The position numbers were made by a program, and so were the translations under genes. Of a DNA stretch of 64,000 nt, positions 1-8,568 are shown one piece after another (the stretch's first letter is position 1; each line of letters begins with the position of its first letter). This DNA comes from Streptococcus cristatus ATCC 51100 (GTDB lineage Bacteria > Bacillota > Bacilli > Lactobacillales > Streptococcaceae), in contig NZ_AFUE01000006.1 in the NCBI RefSeq assembly GCF_000222765.1, forward strand, positions 310,001 through 374,000. The letters are read 5' to 3'. The notes beneath the pieces were generated by a model. That model searched no databases. It worked only from the letters and a program-made list of their open reading frames with translations, and was not told the DNA's origin.

Positions 1-390
1 AAATAGCGTGATATGTGGAAATGGATAGGGATCCAAAATCGGATAGACAATGGCGCAAATCGGTCCAAATACTCCCAATAAGGCGAAATATTGTTTATAA
101 GCTACAGCTACTTTATCTGGCAGTAGCAAGACAGCAAACATCGCCACTCGACAATGGTACAAAGGGAGACTCTCCGATAAAGGCTCCTGAATAGCCAAGT
201 ACCAGCCATACAAAGAGACTAATTGTACGATTTGGGCAACTTTAAAAAAGGTCTGTACTTTCTTTTGCTCAAAAAAACGACTAGCAACATAGATGACGGA
301 CACTAGGCTCATCATGAGCAGAATATAAGCAAAAGGCGTCATCACAGGCGGTTCTGTTTTGTGACTAGTAAAAAAATCTAGTAAATTCAT
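1..390 (-). CDS. YwaF/TIGR02206-like integral membrane protein (partial, C-terminus beyond window)
   Basis: An open frame of 130 codons starts with ATG at 390 and runs off the left edge of the window, so only the N-terminal part is visible. It begins MNLLDFFTSHKTEPP and then shows hydrophobic helices (FAYILLMMSLVSVIYVA, QIVQLVSLYGWYLAI, VAMFAVLLL). The motif LPLYHCR and the later YPILDPYPFPH match the pattern of the TIGR02206/YwaF family of small membrane proteins of unknown function. The assignment rests on motif memory, not a search. The ATG is the first in-frame start; an upstream ATG at about 405 is out of frame and stops after three codons. Confidence 0.6.
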   Translation of the reverse strand, partial: MNLLDFFTSHKTEPPVMTPFAYILLMMSLVSVIYVASRFFEQKKVQTFFKVAQIVQLVSLYGWYLAIQEPLSESLPLYHCRVAMFAVLLLPDKVAVAYKQYFALLGVFGPICAIVYPILDPYPFPHITLF

Positions 391-582
391 CTTTCAAATT
401 TTCATCCTAATAAATAATTTTTAAGGACACTGGGCTTGTTCTTCCTAGCAAAGTCCTTAATTCCTTTTCAAAAAGTTTTCAACTTCCTAGAGTAATAGCT
501 TCTGGCCATTACAACTCTGGACAGATTGAGCTAGATTATCTGGTCTACTGGATATAAGCATCTAGTCAGCATCAACTTCAAT

Positions 583-1194
583 CTAGTCTATATATTGTTC
601 TTGCTGATTCTGATAAATATCCCAGAGAAGCTGCAGCTGCTCTTTTGTTATCCTTTTCTCGGATAGAAGAGGCAAATCCTGTGGGGCAAAGAAACTCAGC
701 TCGGCAATTTCTAAATTGGGCTGAAAATCTCCCTCTTTCAGCTGACACTCAAACACGAGCTTGACATACTGCTTACTTTGTGGCTGAAATTTATTGCTAT
801 CAAAGACAGCCAGCAAGCGTACTACGCTAGCTTGAAATCCCGTTTCTTCCTGAATTTCTTTTACTATATTTTCTTTAGGAGATAAGCCTACTTCGCAGAA
901 ACCACCCGGCAGAGCCCATGTCTCCTCTTGCTGTCCTCGTACTAGACAAATCTTGCCCTGCTGAACGATAAAAGCTCGGACATCGACCAAAGGAGTCGCA
1001 TAAAAATCTGTCGGCCGGAGCAAGTCAGACAGCTCATCCGGTTCCAGATGGCTGGTCTCGCTGAGCAACTGATTCAGATTGTCTCTGATATCCGCATAGC
1101 GTTCTCGATCAAAGTCACTGGCAGCAAAAGACAAGCCTGTATCCGTTATAGCTAACAGTCGTTGCAAAATTAAAGCTGTATCACTTGTCCCCAT
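583..1194 (-). CDS. Nudix hydrolase with N-terminal Nudix-associated domain
   Basis: This 203-residue protein has two parts. Residues 1-60 look like the helical domain that precedes the catalytic domain in the ADP-ribose/CDP-choline pyrophosphatase-like Nudix group of Firmicutes. The Nudix fold begins near residue 70. The Nudix box spans about residues 97-120 (GGFCEVGLSPKENI then VKEIQEETGF). The metal-binding E113, E116 and E117 are kept, but the first Glu of the GX5E consensus is Leu104 and the usual Arg is Lys112. It probably hydrolyses a nucleoside diphosphate linked to another group; the substrate cannot be read from the sequence. The start overlaps the end of murF by 14 bp, so the two are likely co-translated. 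Confidence 0.8.
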   Translation of the reverse strand: MGTSDTALILQRLLAITDTGLSFAASDFDRERYADIRDNLNQLLSETSHLEPDELSDLLRPTDFYATPLVDVRAFIVQQGKICLVRGQQEETWALPGGFCEVGLSPKENIVKEIQEETGFQASVVRLLAVFDSNKFQPQSKQYVKLVFECQLKEGDFQPNLEIAELSFFAPQDLPLLSEKRITKEQLQLLWDIYQNQQEQYID

Positions 1195-2554
1195 GCTCCA
1201 AGACCTCCACTAGTTTATCCAACTTCATCGAATTACTACCCTTGAGCAAGATTTGGTCGGAGGATTGCAACCAAGTCTTAACGGTCTTGGTCAAATCTTC
1301 AAACTGATCTTTGTCAGCATTTTTAACAAAATAATGCACCCGATTTGGTGGGTAGATTTCCCGAGCATAGACATAGAGGGCTTCCATGTCCTCTCCATAG
1401 AGGAATAGATCAGTGATAACCTCTGGATTGAGGCTGGTAATCATAGCTCCGTGCATTAGCTTGGAGTCTGCACCCAGCTCTTTCATATCAGCTAAGACTG
1501 CAGCCTTACGGCCACCCTGACTAGCTGGAATCGCTGAGAAGGTTTCAAGAATCAAGCGCATAGCTGTTGGATTGGCATTGTAAACATCAGACAGGATATC
1601 GGCCCCATTTGCCGCCTTCTTCCACTCGGTTCGATTGCGGGTCAATTCCAGCTGGGCAAAAGCCTGACGGATCGCCGACTCACTGACACCCTCTTGCAAG
1701 GCCACGTAAGAGGCGATCATGGCGTTGGTCGCATTGTATTTGCCAGTCACGGGCAAGTCAATCGCCTGCTCAAGAAAATTCGCTTCAAAGGTCAAGCTGT
1801 CCTTGCGCTCTTCTAGACGAGTCAGACAAATATCTGCATCGGGACCAAAGCGAACCACTTTTTGCTGGTCTGGCAGAAAATCATTGACAATCTTGTCAGC
1901 TGGGACCAAGAGTAAGCCACCTTTCTTCATGCCATCCGCAATTTGCATCTTGCCTTTAGCAATCTCCGTACGGCTTCCGAAAAATTCTAAGTGAGCTTCG
2001 CCAACCAAGGTCACAATACCCGTTTTAGGCTTGGCAATTTCAGATAGAAGATGGATATCTCCTAAGTGGTCTTGCCCCATTTCCAAAACTAGCTTTTCTG
2101 TGTCATCTGGCATGTGGAGCACTGTGTAGGGCAGGCCGATTTCATTATTATAGTTACCTTGGGTCTTATAGGTTTTGTAGCTAGTAGCCAGCAGCTGAGC
2201 CAGCATATCCTTGGTTGTAGTCTTCCCATTGGAGCCTGTCACAGCGAGCACATCTACGCCTGTCTTTTCCAGATAGTATTGAGCCAAAGCTTGAAAGGCC
2301 GCTAGCACATCATCGACCAAGACATAAGGTCCTTCTGCTACTGGACGTTCAGACAAGGTAGCCGTAGCTCCCTGATCAAAAGCCGTCGCGATAAAGTCAT
2401 GGCCGTCACGCGCGCCCTTGAGCGGGATAAAAAGATCCCCCGCCTCAATCAAACGGCTGTCAAATTCAGCATTTCTAAAAGTCACATTTTCAAACTGACT
2501 GACATCATTTTTCGCAGCCAAGACTTCTGCTATTTCATATAAATCTAATTTCAT
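1181..2554 (-). CDS. murF: UDP-N-acetylmuramoyl-tripeptide--D-alanyl-D-alanine ligase
   Basis: MurF adds the D-Ala-D-Ala dipeptide made by Ddl to UDP-MurNAc-tripeptide in the cytoplasm, the last soluble step of peptidoglycan precursor synthesis. The 457-residue length is normal. The N-terminal substrate domain has FDSRLIEAGDLFIPLKG. The Mur P-loop is GSNGKTTTKD at about residues 107-116. The central-domain motif EMGQDHLGDI and the C-terminal NRTEW...DVYNANPTAM are characteristic of MurF. It lies directly downstream of ddl, as in other streptococci. A terminator-like hairpin separates the two, so murF may also have its own promoter. Confidence 0.95.
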   Translation of the reverse strand: MKLDLYEIAEVLAAKNDVSQFENVTFRNAEFDSRLIEAGDLFIPLKGARDGHDFIATAFDQGATATLSERPVAEGPYVLVDDVLAAFQALAQYYLEKTGVDVLAVTGSNGKTTTKDMLAQLLATSYKTYKTQGNYNNEIGLPYTVLHMPDDTEKLVLEMGQDHLGDIHLLSEIAKPKTGIVTLVGEAHLEFFGSRTEIAKGKMQIADGMKKGGLLLVPADKIVNDFLPDQQKVVRFGPDADICLTRLEERKDSLTFEANFLEQAIDLPVTGKYNATNAMIASYVALQEGVSESAIRQAFAQLELTRNRTEWKKAANGADILSDVYNANPTAMRLILETFSAIPASQGGRKAAVLADMKELGADSKLMHGAMITSLNPEVITDLFLYGEDMEALYVYAREIYPPNRVHYFVKNADKDQFEDLTKTVKTWLQSSDQILLKGSNSMKLDKLVEVLEHGDK

Positions 2555-2583
2555 GTTTTTAACTCATTTTTCCGCTTTTTCCC

Positions 2584-2638
2584 AAAAAAGAAGGGATTGA
2601 GGCCAGACTAAATATTCAGTCTGTCATCTCAGTCCCTC
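2584..2638 (-). terminator. Hairpin terminator after ddl
   Basis: Read on the minus strand, an imperfect stem pairs AGGGACTGAG with CTCAATCCCT, with an inner stem AGACTGAA/TTAGTCT. A T-rich run (TTCTTTTTT) follows. It sits in the 97-bp gap between ddl and murF. Confidence 0.65.
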
Positions 2639-2651
2639 TATTATATCATAT

Positions 2652-3698
2652 TTATAAAAGATGCGCTTCTCGCTGAGCAAAGGCCTCTTCAGCTAGATTT
2701 ACCAATTTCTCAATCAAATCAGAATAAGGCAGTCCCATATTTTCCCAAAGCAAGGGATACATAGACCATTGAGTAAAGCCAGGCATGGTGTTGAGCTCAT
2801 TGAGGAAAATGTCCCCCTCTTCGGTGTAGAAGAAATCACAGCGAGCCAATCCCTGTCCGCCCAAGGCACGAAAGGCTGTCTCAGCATTCGTACGCATGAC
2901 TGAAATAACCCCATCTGAGATTTTTACAGGGATATCCATGGTAATCTTGTTGTCAATATACTTGGCTTCATAATCGTAGAAAGCCACATCTTTGACCACT
3001 TCGCCTGGCAAGGTACTCTTAACGTCATAATTTCCTAAGAGACCAACCTCAATCTCACGCGCATTGACTCCCTGCTCGATCAAGACACGGCTGTCATACT
3101 TGAAGGCCAAATCCAATGCTGCCCGCAGCTCCTCTTGATTCTCAGACTTGGAAATACCGACACTAGAGCCCATATTAGACGGTTTAGTAAAAATCGGATA
3201 CGTCAATTTTTCTTCGATTTCGGCAATTTTTTCTTCCAGATTTTCACCCTCAATCACCGCTACATAAGGTACCTGTGGGATTCCAGCAGACTCCAGAATG
3301 CGTTTGGTGGTAATTTTGTCCATGGCAACACTGGAAGACAAGATATTGCAGCCCACATAAGGAAGGCGCAGCACTTCAAGGAAACCTTGAATCGAGCCAT
3401 CCTCGCCCATCGGTCCATGAAGAACAGGAAAGACAACTGCATTTTCCTCATAAATATCACTCGGTTTGACTTGCTGCGAAACATCAACCGTTGCATTGGT
3501 CATGAGCTTTTCATCTGCAGCTGGTTTTTCTGTAAATTCCTGTGTCTTGATAAAATCGCCTGCTTTTGTGATGAAATAAGTCTTGACAGAAAATTTGTCA
3601 TAGTTGACAGCTCGCATGACACTCTCAGCCGACAAGACTGAAACTTCTCGCTCCGCACTGCGGCCACCGTATATTAAAATCAAGGTTTGTTTGACCAT
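2652..3698 (-). CDS. ddl: D-alanine--D-alanine ligase
   Basis: Ddl joins two D-alanines using ATP and feeds MurF. The 348-residue length is typical. The N-terminus has [14 protein letters not shown]. The ATP-grasp part has [17 protein letters not shown] and the metal-binding stretch [18 protein letters not shown]. The segment [10 protein letters not shown] has the Tyr expected of D-Ala-D-Ala ligases rather than the D-lactate-type ligases of vancomycin-resistant organisms. Gene order recR-ddl-murF is the standard streptococcal one. Confidence 0.95.
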   Translation of the reverse strand: MVKQTLILIYGGRSAEREVSVLSAESVMRAVNYDKFSVKTYFITKAGDFIKTQEFTEKPAADEKLMTNATVDVSQQVKPSDIYEENAVVFPVLHGPMGEDGSIQGFLEVLRLPYVGCNILSSSVAMDKITTKRILESAGIPQVPYVAVIEGENLEEKIAEIEEKLTYPIFTKPSNMGSSVGISKSENQEELRAALDLAFKYDSRVLIEQGVNAREIEVGLLGNYDVKSTLPGEVVKDVAFYDYEAKYIDNKITMDIPVKISDGVISVMRTNAETAFRALGGQGLARCDFFYTEEGDIFLNELNTMPGFTQWSMYPLLWENMGLPYSDLIEKLVNLAEEAFAQREAHLL

Positions 3699-3797
3699 TA
3701 TCTTATCCTAACATTTCTAGCTATAAGTTCATTTTGGGTTGCCCCATCTTCTTTTCAGACTGTTTCAGTATACCATATTTCCTGGCATTTTTGAATA

Positions 3798-3838
3798 GAA
3801 AAAAGACTTCCAAAGCTGTTTTTCAGCAGGAAATCTTT
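3798..3838 (-). terminator. Rho-independent terminator after recR
   Basis: On the minus strand GATTTCC-GCTG-AAAAA-CAGC-GGAAGTC forms a stem with a small bulge and is followed by TTTTTT. It lies between recR and ddl, 9 bp past the recR stop. Confidence 0.75.
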
Positions 3839-3846
3839 CTTTCGTC

Positions 3847-4443
3847 TTACAATTCTGTCCGATTTTCAATAGCTCGGAGCAAGGTCACTTCGTCTGCATA
3901 TTCGATATCAGCGCCGACAGCCAATCCGCGGGCCAGTCGAGTCACCTTGATACCTGCAGGCTTGAGGACCCGCGAAATATACATAGAAGTCGCTTCTCCG
4001 TCAGCCGTTGCATTAGTAGCCACAATCACTTCCATCACTTGGCTGTCCATCAAGCGAGTCAAGAGACTCTTGAGGTTGATATCATCTGGTCCTACACCGT
4101 TCATAGGGGAAATGAGACCGTGGAGGACATGATAAAGGCCGTGGTATTCTTGGATATTTTCCATGGCAGACACATCGCGGCTATCCTCAACGATGAGGAT
4201 CACAGTCTGATCGCGCGTTTGATCCGTGCAAATCGCACAGGGATCATCATCCGTCAGGTTGCCACAGATGGAGCAATAAGTCAGCTCGCGCTTGGCAGCT
4301 AGTAGATTTTTGGCAAACTCATTGACATCATCGTCACTCATCCCGATGGTATAAAAGGCCAGACGAGTAGCTGTCTTGATGCCGATGCCCGGCAGCTTGG
4401 AAAAGCTATCAATCAATTTAGCGATAGGGGTTGGATAAAGCAT
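3847..4443 (-). CDS. recR: Recombination mediator protein RecR
   Basis: RecR works with RecO and RecF to load RecA at single-strand gaps. The 198-residue length is exactly typical. The helix-hairpin-helix [14 protein letters not shown] is near residues 17-30. A four-cysteine zinc finger, [16 protein letters not shown], is near residues 57-72. The Toprim domain starts at [10 protein letters not shown]. The [10 protein letters not shown] region and the C-terminal [16 protein letters not shown] are also diagnostic. It lies 50 bp downstream of pbp2B and is probably cotranscribed with it. Confidence 0.97.
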   Translation of the reverse strand: MLYPTPIAKLIDSFSKLPGIGIKTATRLAFYTIGMSDDDVNEFAKNLLAAKRELTYCSICGNLTDDDPCAICTDQTRDQTVILIVEDSRDVSAMENIQEYHGLYHVLHGLISPMNGVGPDDINLKSLLTRLMDSQVMEVIVATNATADGEATSMYISRVLKPAGIKVTRLARGLAVGADIEYADEVTLLRAIENRTEL

Positions 4444-4493
4444 AATAATAGTTGAGCAGTAAAATCTTGATCCGATTCTACTGCTTTTCCTTT

Positions 4494-6539
4494 CTAATTC
4501 ATAGGGTGCTGTTGGTTATAAAGGTTGATAATATCACGGGTGATACTGTGGCTGACCGTTGAGGAAAGGTCAGTATTGTGCGGAAATACCACGGCTACAG
4601 CTATTTTAGGATTATCGCTTGGTGCATAGGATACAACATTGGTGTTGATAGCAGATGTACCACCGTTGACAAAGGTTTCAGCAGTACCTGTTTTGGCGCT
4701 GATAGAAACCATAGCGCCCTGCGCAATCGTCCGTCCAGTTGTAAAGCCACTCCATCCATTAACCACCTGATAGAAACCTTGTTTTATCAGAGCCATATTT
4801 TCCTCAGAAATATTGACCTGATTTAGTTCTTTTGTTTCCTTTTTCTCAATCAAGTCTCCCAGTCCACCTTGGTCATTGTTGGCGTAAATGCCTTCAACCA
4901 GATGCGGAGCTACCCGTTTGCCGTTATTGGCTACCGTCGACGCATATTGAGCCAACTGAAGTGGTGTGTAGTTATCAAACTGACCAAAAGCATCCGTAAT
5001 ATAATTGCTGACTGTGAAGTTTTTGGGAATATAGCCTGTAGATTCTGTCGGTAAATCAATTCCTGTCTCAGTCCCTAGACCATATTCTGCAAAAGTCGAA
5101 CGGAGTTTTTTCATCGAAGCATCGACATTGTTAGTTCCTAAAGCCATATTTGGGCTATATGGAGTCCCCAGCATATTTAGGGCCACCTGAACCATATAGG
5201 TATTAGACGAATATTCCAGAGCCTCCACCGCCGTAATAGAACGTGAACCATAGGCCGTAAACCAAGAATTGATGGGAGCAGAGCCTGCGAAAAGAATCGG
5301 TTGATCGACCAAGGATTGATTCCCAGAAATAGCTCCGTACTGCCAACCAGCGGTTAAGGTAGCCGCCTTGACGACAGAACCTGGAACGAAAACATTTGTA
5401 ATGGTACCCAGCGCATCCGCTGAGATATCGCCTGTTTCCAGATCGTGCTTGACACCAGCCAGGGCCAAGATTGACCCCGTATTGGGATCCATAGCCACGG
5501 CATAGACACCTTCTGAATAGGTGGCGTTGCCCTTGGCTAGCTCCATATTAAAGGCATTTCTAAGAATATCCTCAACACCCTGCTGGAAGGTCAGATCTAC
5601 GGTTAGCTTCAGGTTGTTCCCTTTGCTTCCCTCAGAAATAGTCTCAACGCTCTCCATGTTGCCATTTTTGTCCAGCCGAATTTCTTTCTCTGCTCGTTTT
5701 CCTTGTAAAACAGACTCATACTCTTTTTCCAGATAAGAAATTCCCACTCGGTCATTCAGAGAATAGCCCTTCTTGACATAGTCATCCGCTTCCTCAGCTG
5801 GCAGACCTGTTTTTTCGGTTGAAATTTGACCAACAATTGAAGCCAACGATGTTTCCAAAACTTTCCGGTTCCAGCTGGTTGAAATACTAATACCCGGAAG
5901 CTCTTTGCCGATGGACGCAATCGTAGCGACCTGCTCCGTCGTCAAATCATCTGTCTGAATCGTCCCTGTTGAAAAGTTTGGCACAGCATTCATCTGGCTG
6001 AATAGAGCGATAATCCTCTTTTCCTCATCTGTATAGCCTAGCTGGCTTGGATCAATACTCTCCGCCGCTGCCTTATAGATCTTGGCTTCAGGCAAACGAT
6101 TTCCATCTGTATCAAATTTTTCTTCCTTGGGTAATTTTTCAACCACTTCTCGGTAAACTTTATTATCCGCCAGATAATAGTCAACTTCTTGGCGCTCGGT
6201 CACCTTTAGGTCAGACACGGACACATACTGCAGTAACTTTTGTGCTGTTTCACGGATTTCTTCTGCTGTCAGTTTATTATCTCGCGTAAAGGTCACCACT
6301 TGCTTGGTTGTGTTCTCCACCAGGGGCTTGCCTGAAGCTTCATAGATCTGCCCACGAACCGAACTCGATTTTATCTTTGTTTTACTTGCTTTAGCTAATT
6401 TATCTGTATAAAATTCTTGATTGACGACCTGCATGTAGCCCAGACGAGCGATCAGCACCAAAAATAAGGCTCCGACAATTCCAAATAGAAGGTAGAGTCG
6501 GCCTGTGATAGAATGGCTATCAAATTTCCTCTTAGACAT
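4494..6539 (-). CDS. pbp2b: Penicillin-binding protein 2B (class B transpeptidase)
   Basis: This is the class B PBP that cross-links peptidoglycan during elongation in streptococci; it is essential and a beta-lactam target. A short cytoplasmic tail ([10 protein letters not shown]) precedes one transmembrane segment ([19 protein letters not shown]), then a dimerisation domain and the transpeptidase domain. The three catalytic motifs are present: SVVK with the active Ser near residue 388, SSN near 444, and KTG near 616. The residue after SSN is Thr (SSNTYM), the form found in penicillin-susceptible pneumococcal PBP2B. I chose the ATG at 6539 because it fits the pneumococcal N-terminus; an in-frame ATG at 6551 would add four residues. 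The end HPMN is family-typical. Confidence 0.95.
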   Translation of the reverse strand: MSKRKFDSHSITGRLYLLFGIVGALFLVLIARLGYMQVVNQEFYTDKLAKASKTKIKSSSVRGQIYEASGKPLVENTTKQVVTFTRDNKLTAEEIRETAQKLLQYVSVSDLKVTERQEVDYYLADNKVYREVVEKLPKEEKFDTDGNRLPEAKIYKAAAESIDPSQLGYTDEEKRIIALFSQMNAVPNFSTGTIQTDDLTTEQVATIASIGKELPGISISTSWNRKVLETSLASIVGQISTEKTGLPAEEADDYVKKGYSLNDRVGISYLEKEYESVLQGKRAEKEIRLDKNGNMESVETISEGSKGNNLKLTVDLTFQQGVEDILRNAFNMELAKGNATYSEGVYAVAMDPNTGSILALAGVKHDLETGDISADALGTITNVFVPGSVVKAATLTAGWQYGAISGNQSLVDQPILFAGSAPINSWFTAYGSRSITAVEALEYSSNTYMVQVALNMLGTPYSPNMALGTNNVDASMKKLRSTFAEYGLGTETGIDLPTESTGYIPKNFTVSNYITDAFGQFDNYTPLQLAQYASTVANNGKRVAPHLVEGIYANNDQGGLGDLIEKKETKELNQVNISEENMALIKQGFYQVVNGWSGFTTGRTIAQGAMVSISAKTGTAETFVNGGTSAINTNVVSYAPSDNPKIAVAVVFPHNTDLSSTVSHSITRDIINLYNQQHPMN

Positions 6540-6572
6540 TTCTTCTCTCATTCTCGTAAAAATCTATCTTTT

Positions 6573-6583
6573 ATTTTACCACA
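6573..6583 (-). promoter_or_regulatory. Extended -10 promoter of pbp2B-recR
   Basis: The minus strand reads TGTGGTAAAAT, an extended -10 (TG-N-TAAAAT), about 35 bp before the pbp2B start. No good -35 was seen. Confidence 0.45.
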
Positions 6584-6626
6584 TTTCCCCAGCAATGAAG
6601 CATGGAAATCTAAAAGGATCGAAAAA

Positions 6627-6651
6627 GAATTTTTCTCCAATAATGAGAAAA
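6627..6651 (+). repeat. Left 25-bp direct repeat bordering the IS110/SRRP island
   Basis: This copy starts GAATTTTTCTCC and ends AATGAGAAAA. The same 25 bp with a single mismatch recurs in the same orientation at 20599-20623. Each copy contains a TTTTCTC/GAGAAAA inverted repeat. Together the copies bracket the foreign-looking segment between pbp2B and gpmA. Confidence 0.7.
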
Positions 6652-6661
6652 TCTATAATTT

Positions 6662-6859
6662 CTGTAGTGGGTAAAACCACTGTAGGAATTATGGATCTAA
6701 AATTATAAACGCCTTAGATCTTACCTACTCAAACGCAACGCTTTTAGCTTTCGGAACTTTGACAACTTTAAAACTAGAATTCTCGTCGCTTTGAATATCA
6801 AAAAGGAGAGAACAAATTTGGTCCTCTCCAGGTTGTAACTTTTCAACAACCCACTACAG
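6662..6859. mobile_element. 198-bp inverted-repeat element (MITE-like or IS remnant)
   Basis: The element begins with CTGTAGTGGGT at 6662 and ends with its inverse AACCCACTACAG at 6848-6859, giving 11-bp perfect terminal inverted repeats. Inside, the minus strand has a 40-codon stop-bounded frame ending at 6725, with the tail KVVKVPKAKSVAFE, which could be the C-terminus of a lost transposase. There is also an internal hairpin GGAGAGGAC...GTTCTCTCC. I cannot assign an IS family with certainty. Confidence 0.5.
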
Positions 6860-6879
6860 TTGACAAACATACTAAGATT

Positions 6880-7085
6880 AGTAGTGAAGAAATCTCCGAC
6901 GGAAGAGAGTACTCACTACTTTTTCTTTATGTTAAAGTAGTGGTGTCTTGTAAAGTCGTAGGGCTCTATGGCGCTAGACGTCGCTTGACAAATTGGCAAG
7001 ACACCTTGTTTTAGGTGGAGTTTGATCAAAGTATGTGGGACGCTAAACGTCGCGTATTGAAAATAAAATCACTAAAACATGGAAT
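6880..7085 (+). ncRNA. Candidate IS110 bridge RNA (seekRNA)
   Basis: Three perfect stems lie in series in the non-coding leader of the IS110 recombinase: AGTAGTGA/TCACTACT (6880-6887 with 6913-6920), GGTGTCTTG/CAAGACACC (6942-6950 with 6997-7005), and TGTTTTAG/CTAAAACA (7007-7014 with 7072-7079). The second and third hairpins each carry almost the same inner segment, CGCTAGACGTCGC (6972-6984) and CGCTAAACGTCGC (7041-7053). A 5' stem-loop followed by two related hairpins with internal loops is the architecture described for IS110 bridge RNAs, where the two loops guide target and donor recognition. Exact 5' and 3' ends are not determined. Confidence 0.65.
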
Positions 7086-7110
7086 TATTCAAGACAAAAG
7101 AGGTAATGTC

Positions 7111-8293
7111 ATGCGTGCAGTATTTGGAATGGATGTAAGTAAAACAAGTTCTGAGGTGGCAATTTTAGTCAACGGTGAGAAGGTTCATGGCTACACCATA
7201 CTCAATGATGCCATTGGATTCAATCGCCTGTTGGGGGACTTGAAAACTGTTCATAACCCTGAGATTATATTTGAGGCCACAGGCGTCTATTCTCGGCGTC
7301 TTCAGGCCTTTCTTGAGGAATCTGGTTACGCTTATATACGGCTAGCAATTGGACAGTCTGCGAGTTCGTAAAACAGATAAAATTGACGCTGAAAAGTTGG
7401 CTAAATCTCAGCTTGTGCACAATCGTAAACCAACTTACGTGCAGGAAGAAGTTTATCAACACCTGCGTGATTTAAGCCGTTTCTATCAAAATATGACTGA
7501 AGATCTTGTTCGAGCTAAAAACCGTCTGCACAAGGTCCTACAAGTCACCTTTCCTGAATTGGAAAATCTCTTATCCACACCAACTGGAGAGCAATATTGG
7601 AACTTAGTGATAGCTTTTCCATGTAAAGAGTTTGTATTAAGCCTATCTCAAAGTGACTTGTATGAGATTATCCGTCAATCTACCTCCAAACGCATCTCTG
7701 AAAAGCGTATTGCTTACCTGACTGATAAACTGATAAAACTCGCTAAACAATCTTTTTGTGCGGTCAAGAAAACCTCTTCAATGCTTGAAGAGGTTCGCTA
7801 CTATGATCAAGAATTGCTTCGTCTTTCTGAACGCAGACAAGTTGTCTTAAACGATATGGTAGCTCTAGCTCAGCCTTTACCAGAGTATGACATCTTACGG
7901 TCAATTCCTGGCATCGCAGAAACCACAACGACATCTATCATTGGCGAATTGGGAGATATTCGTCGCTTTCAGTCTACCAATCAAATCAACGCTTTTATTG
8001 GCATTGACCTGAGACACTATGAATCTGGGAACTTTCTCGCTAAGGAACACATCACTAAACGAGGTAATCCCTATGCCAGAAAAATCTTGTTCAAGTGCAT
8101 TCACAACATCGCTTCAGCTAGTCATACCAATCCCTGCCATATCGCTGACTTTTATGAGAAACGAAAAAGACAATCAACAATAGCTTCAACTAAGCCACTT
8201 ACGATTGCCTCTATACATCGTCTCATTCGAACAATGTATTACCTCATTACGCATAACAAACTTTACGATTATTCTTTGACCCAAAATCGATAA
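7111..8293 (+). pseudogene. IS110-family transposase, frameshifted by a small deletion
   Basis: The start is ATG 7111 (MRAVFGMDVSKTSSE), preceded by AGAGG with good spacing. The N-terminal RuvC-like DEDD domain shows FGMDVSK, IIFEATGVYS and KTDKIDAEKLA. The C-terminal Tnp20 domain shows RSIPGIAETT and GIDLRHYESGNFLAKEHITKRGNPYARK, with the Ser expected to be the nucleophile in ESGNF. Reading breaks near 7343: the first frame ends at 7371 after IRLAIGQSASS, while the rest continues in the next frame from LDSLRVRKTDK. A missing stretch of about 20 bp, encoding something like NPLxAK, would restore the family's usual sequence and the frame. The recombinase is therefore presumed inactive. Confidence 0.85.
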
Positions 8294-8317
8294 GGCTGTC
8301 TATGCCGTATTATGGTA

Positions 8318-8354
8318 ACACCTTGTTTCAAAAATACCAGATGAGGTGTTTTTT
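8318..8354 (+). terminator. Terminator of the IS110 transposase gene
   Basis: AACACCT pairs with AGGTGTT and is followed by a T run. It lies 25 bp after the transposase stop and is repeated in the second IS copy. Confidence 0.7.
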
Positions 8355-8388
8355 AGCATGCCCTTTTATGGATCAAAAAGTGTTAAAA

Positions 8389-8432
8389 ATAAGACAGTAA
8401 CCTCAGAATAGCTACTGTCTTATCTCTTTTTT
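8389..8432. terminator. Strong hairpin terminator inside the IS110 right end
   Basis: ATAAGACAGTA (8389-8399) pairs perfectly with TACTGTCTTAT (8413-8423), and CTCTTTTTTT follows. It would insulate the IS from flanking transcription. The same hairpin is present in the second copy. Confidence 0.75.
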
Positions 8433-8476
8433 TATTTAAAGCCTTGATAGACTTGACAAATGGTAGAAAAGAGCCG

Positions 8477-8512
8477 AAAAACCCCAGATAGCCTTGAGCC
8501 ATCCGGGGTTCT
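8477..8512 (-). terminator. Terminator of the SRRP gene, abutting the IS110 right end
   Basis: On the minus strand AACCCCGGATGGC pairs with GCTATCTGGGGTT and a short T run follows. The IS110 boundary lies in that T run. Confidence 0.75.
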
Positions 8513-8568
8513 TATTTTCATCGCTAAAATGATATCAACAAAATTTCATTGTAGCCGATTTTTGGAAC

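Larger units (their letters stand above)
6860..8478 (+). mobile_element. IS110-family insertion sequence, copy 1 (decayed)
   Basis: The element has a long non-coding left end (6860-7110) carrying structured RNA features, a Tnp IS110-type recombinase gene (7111-8293) and about 185 bp of right end. The right boundary is set by comparison with the second copy: the two match up to GAGCCGAA (8471-8478) and then diverge. The left boundary is less certain, because no second copy of that end exists here. I place it just after the inverted-repeat element. No terminal inverted repeats are visible, as is usual for IS110. The recombinase gene is frameshifted, so this copy cannot move by itself. Confidence 0.75.

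Noticed and set aside
3135-3641. 168-codon plus-strand frame inside ddl
   Set aside because: Antisense of a well-conserved gene, with no start signal or recognisable domain.
7015-7110. Upstream start of the IS110 transposase at 7015 (MEFDQSMWD)
   Set aside because: This segment lies in the structured leader, lacks family similarity, and ATG 7111 has a good ribosome-binding site and the conserved FGMDVSK start.
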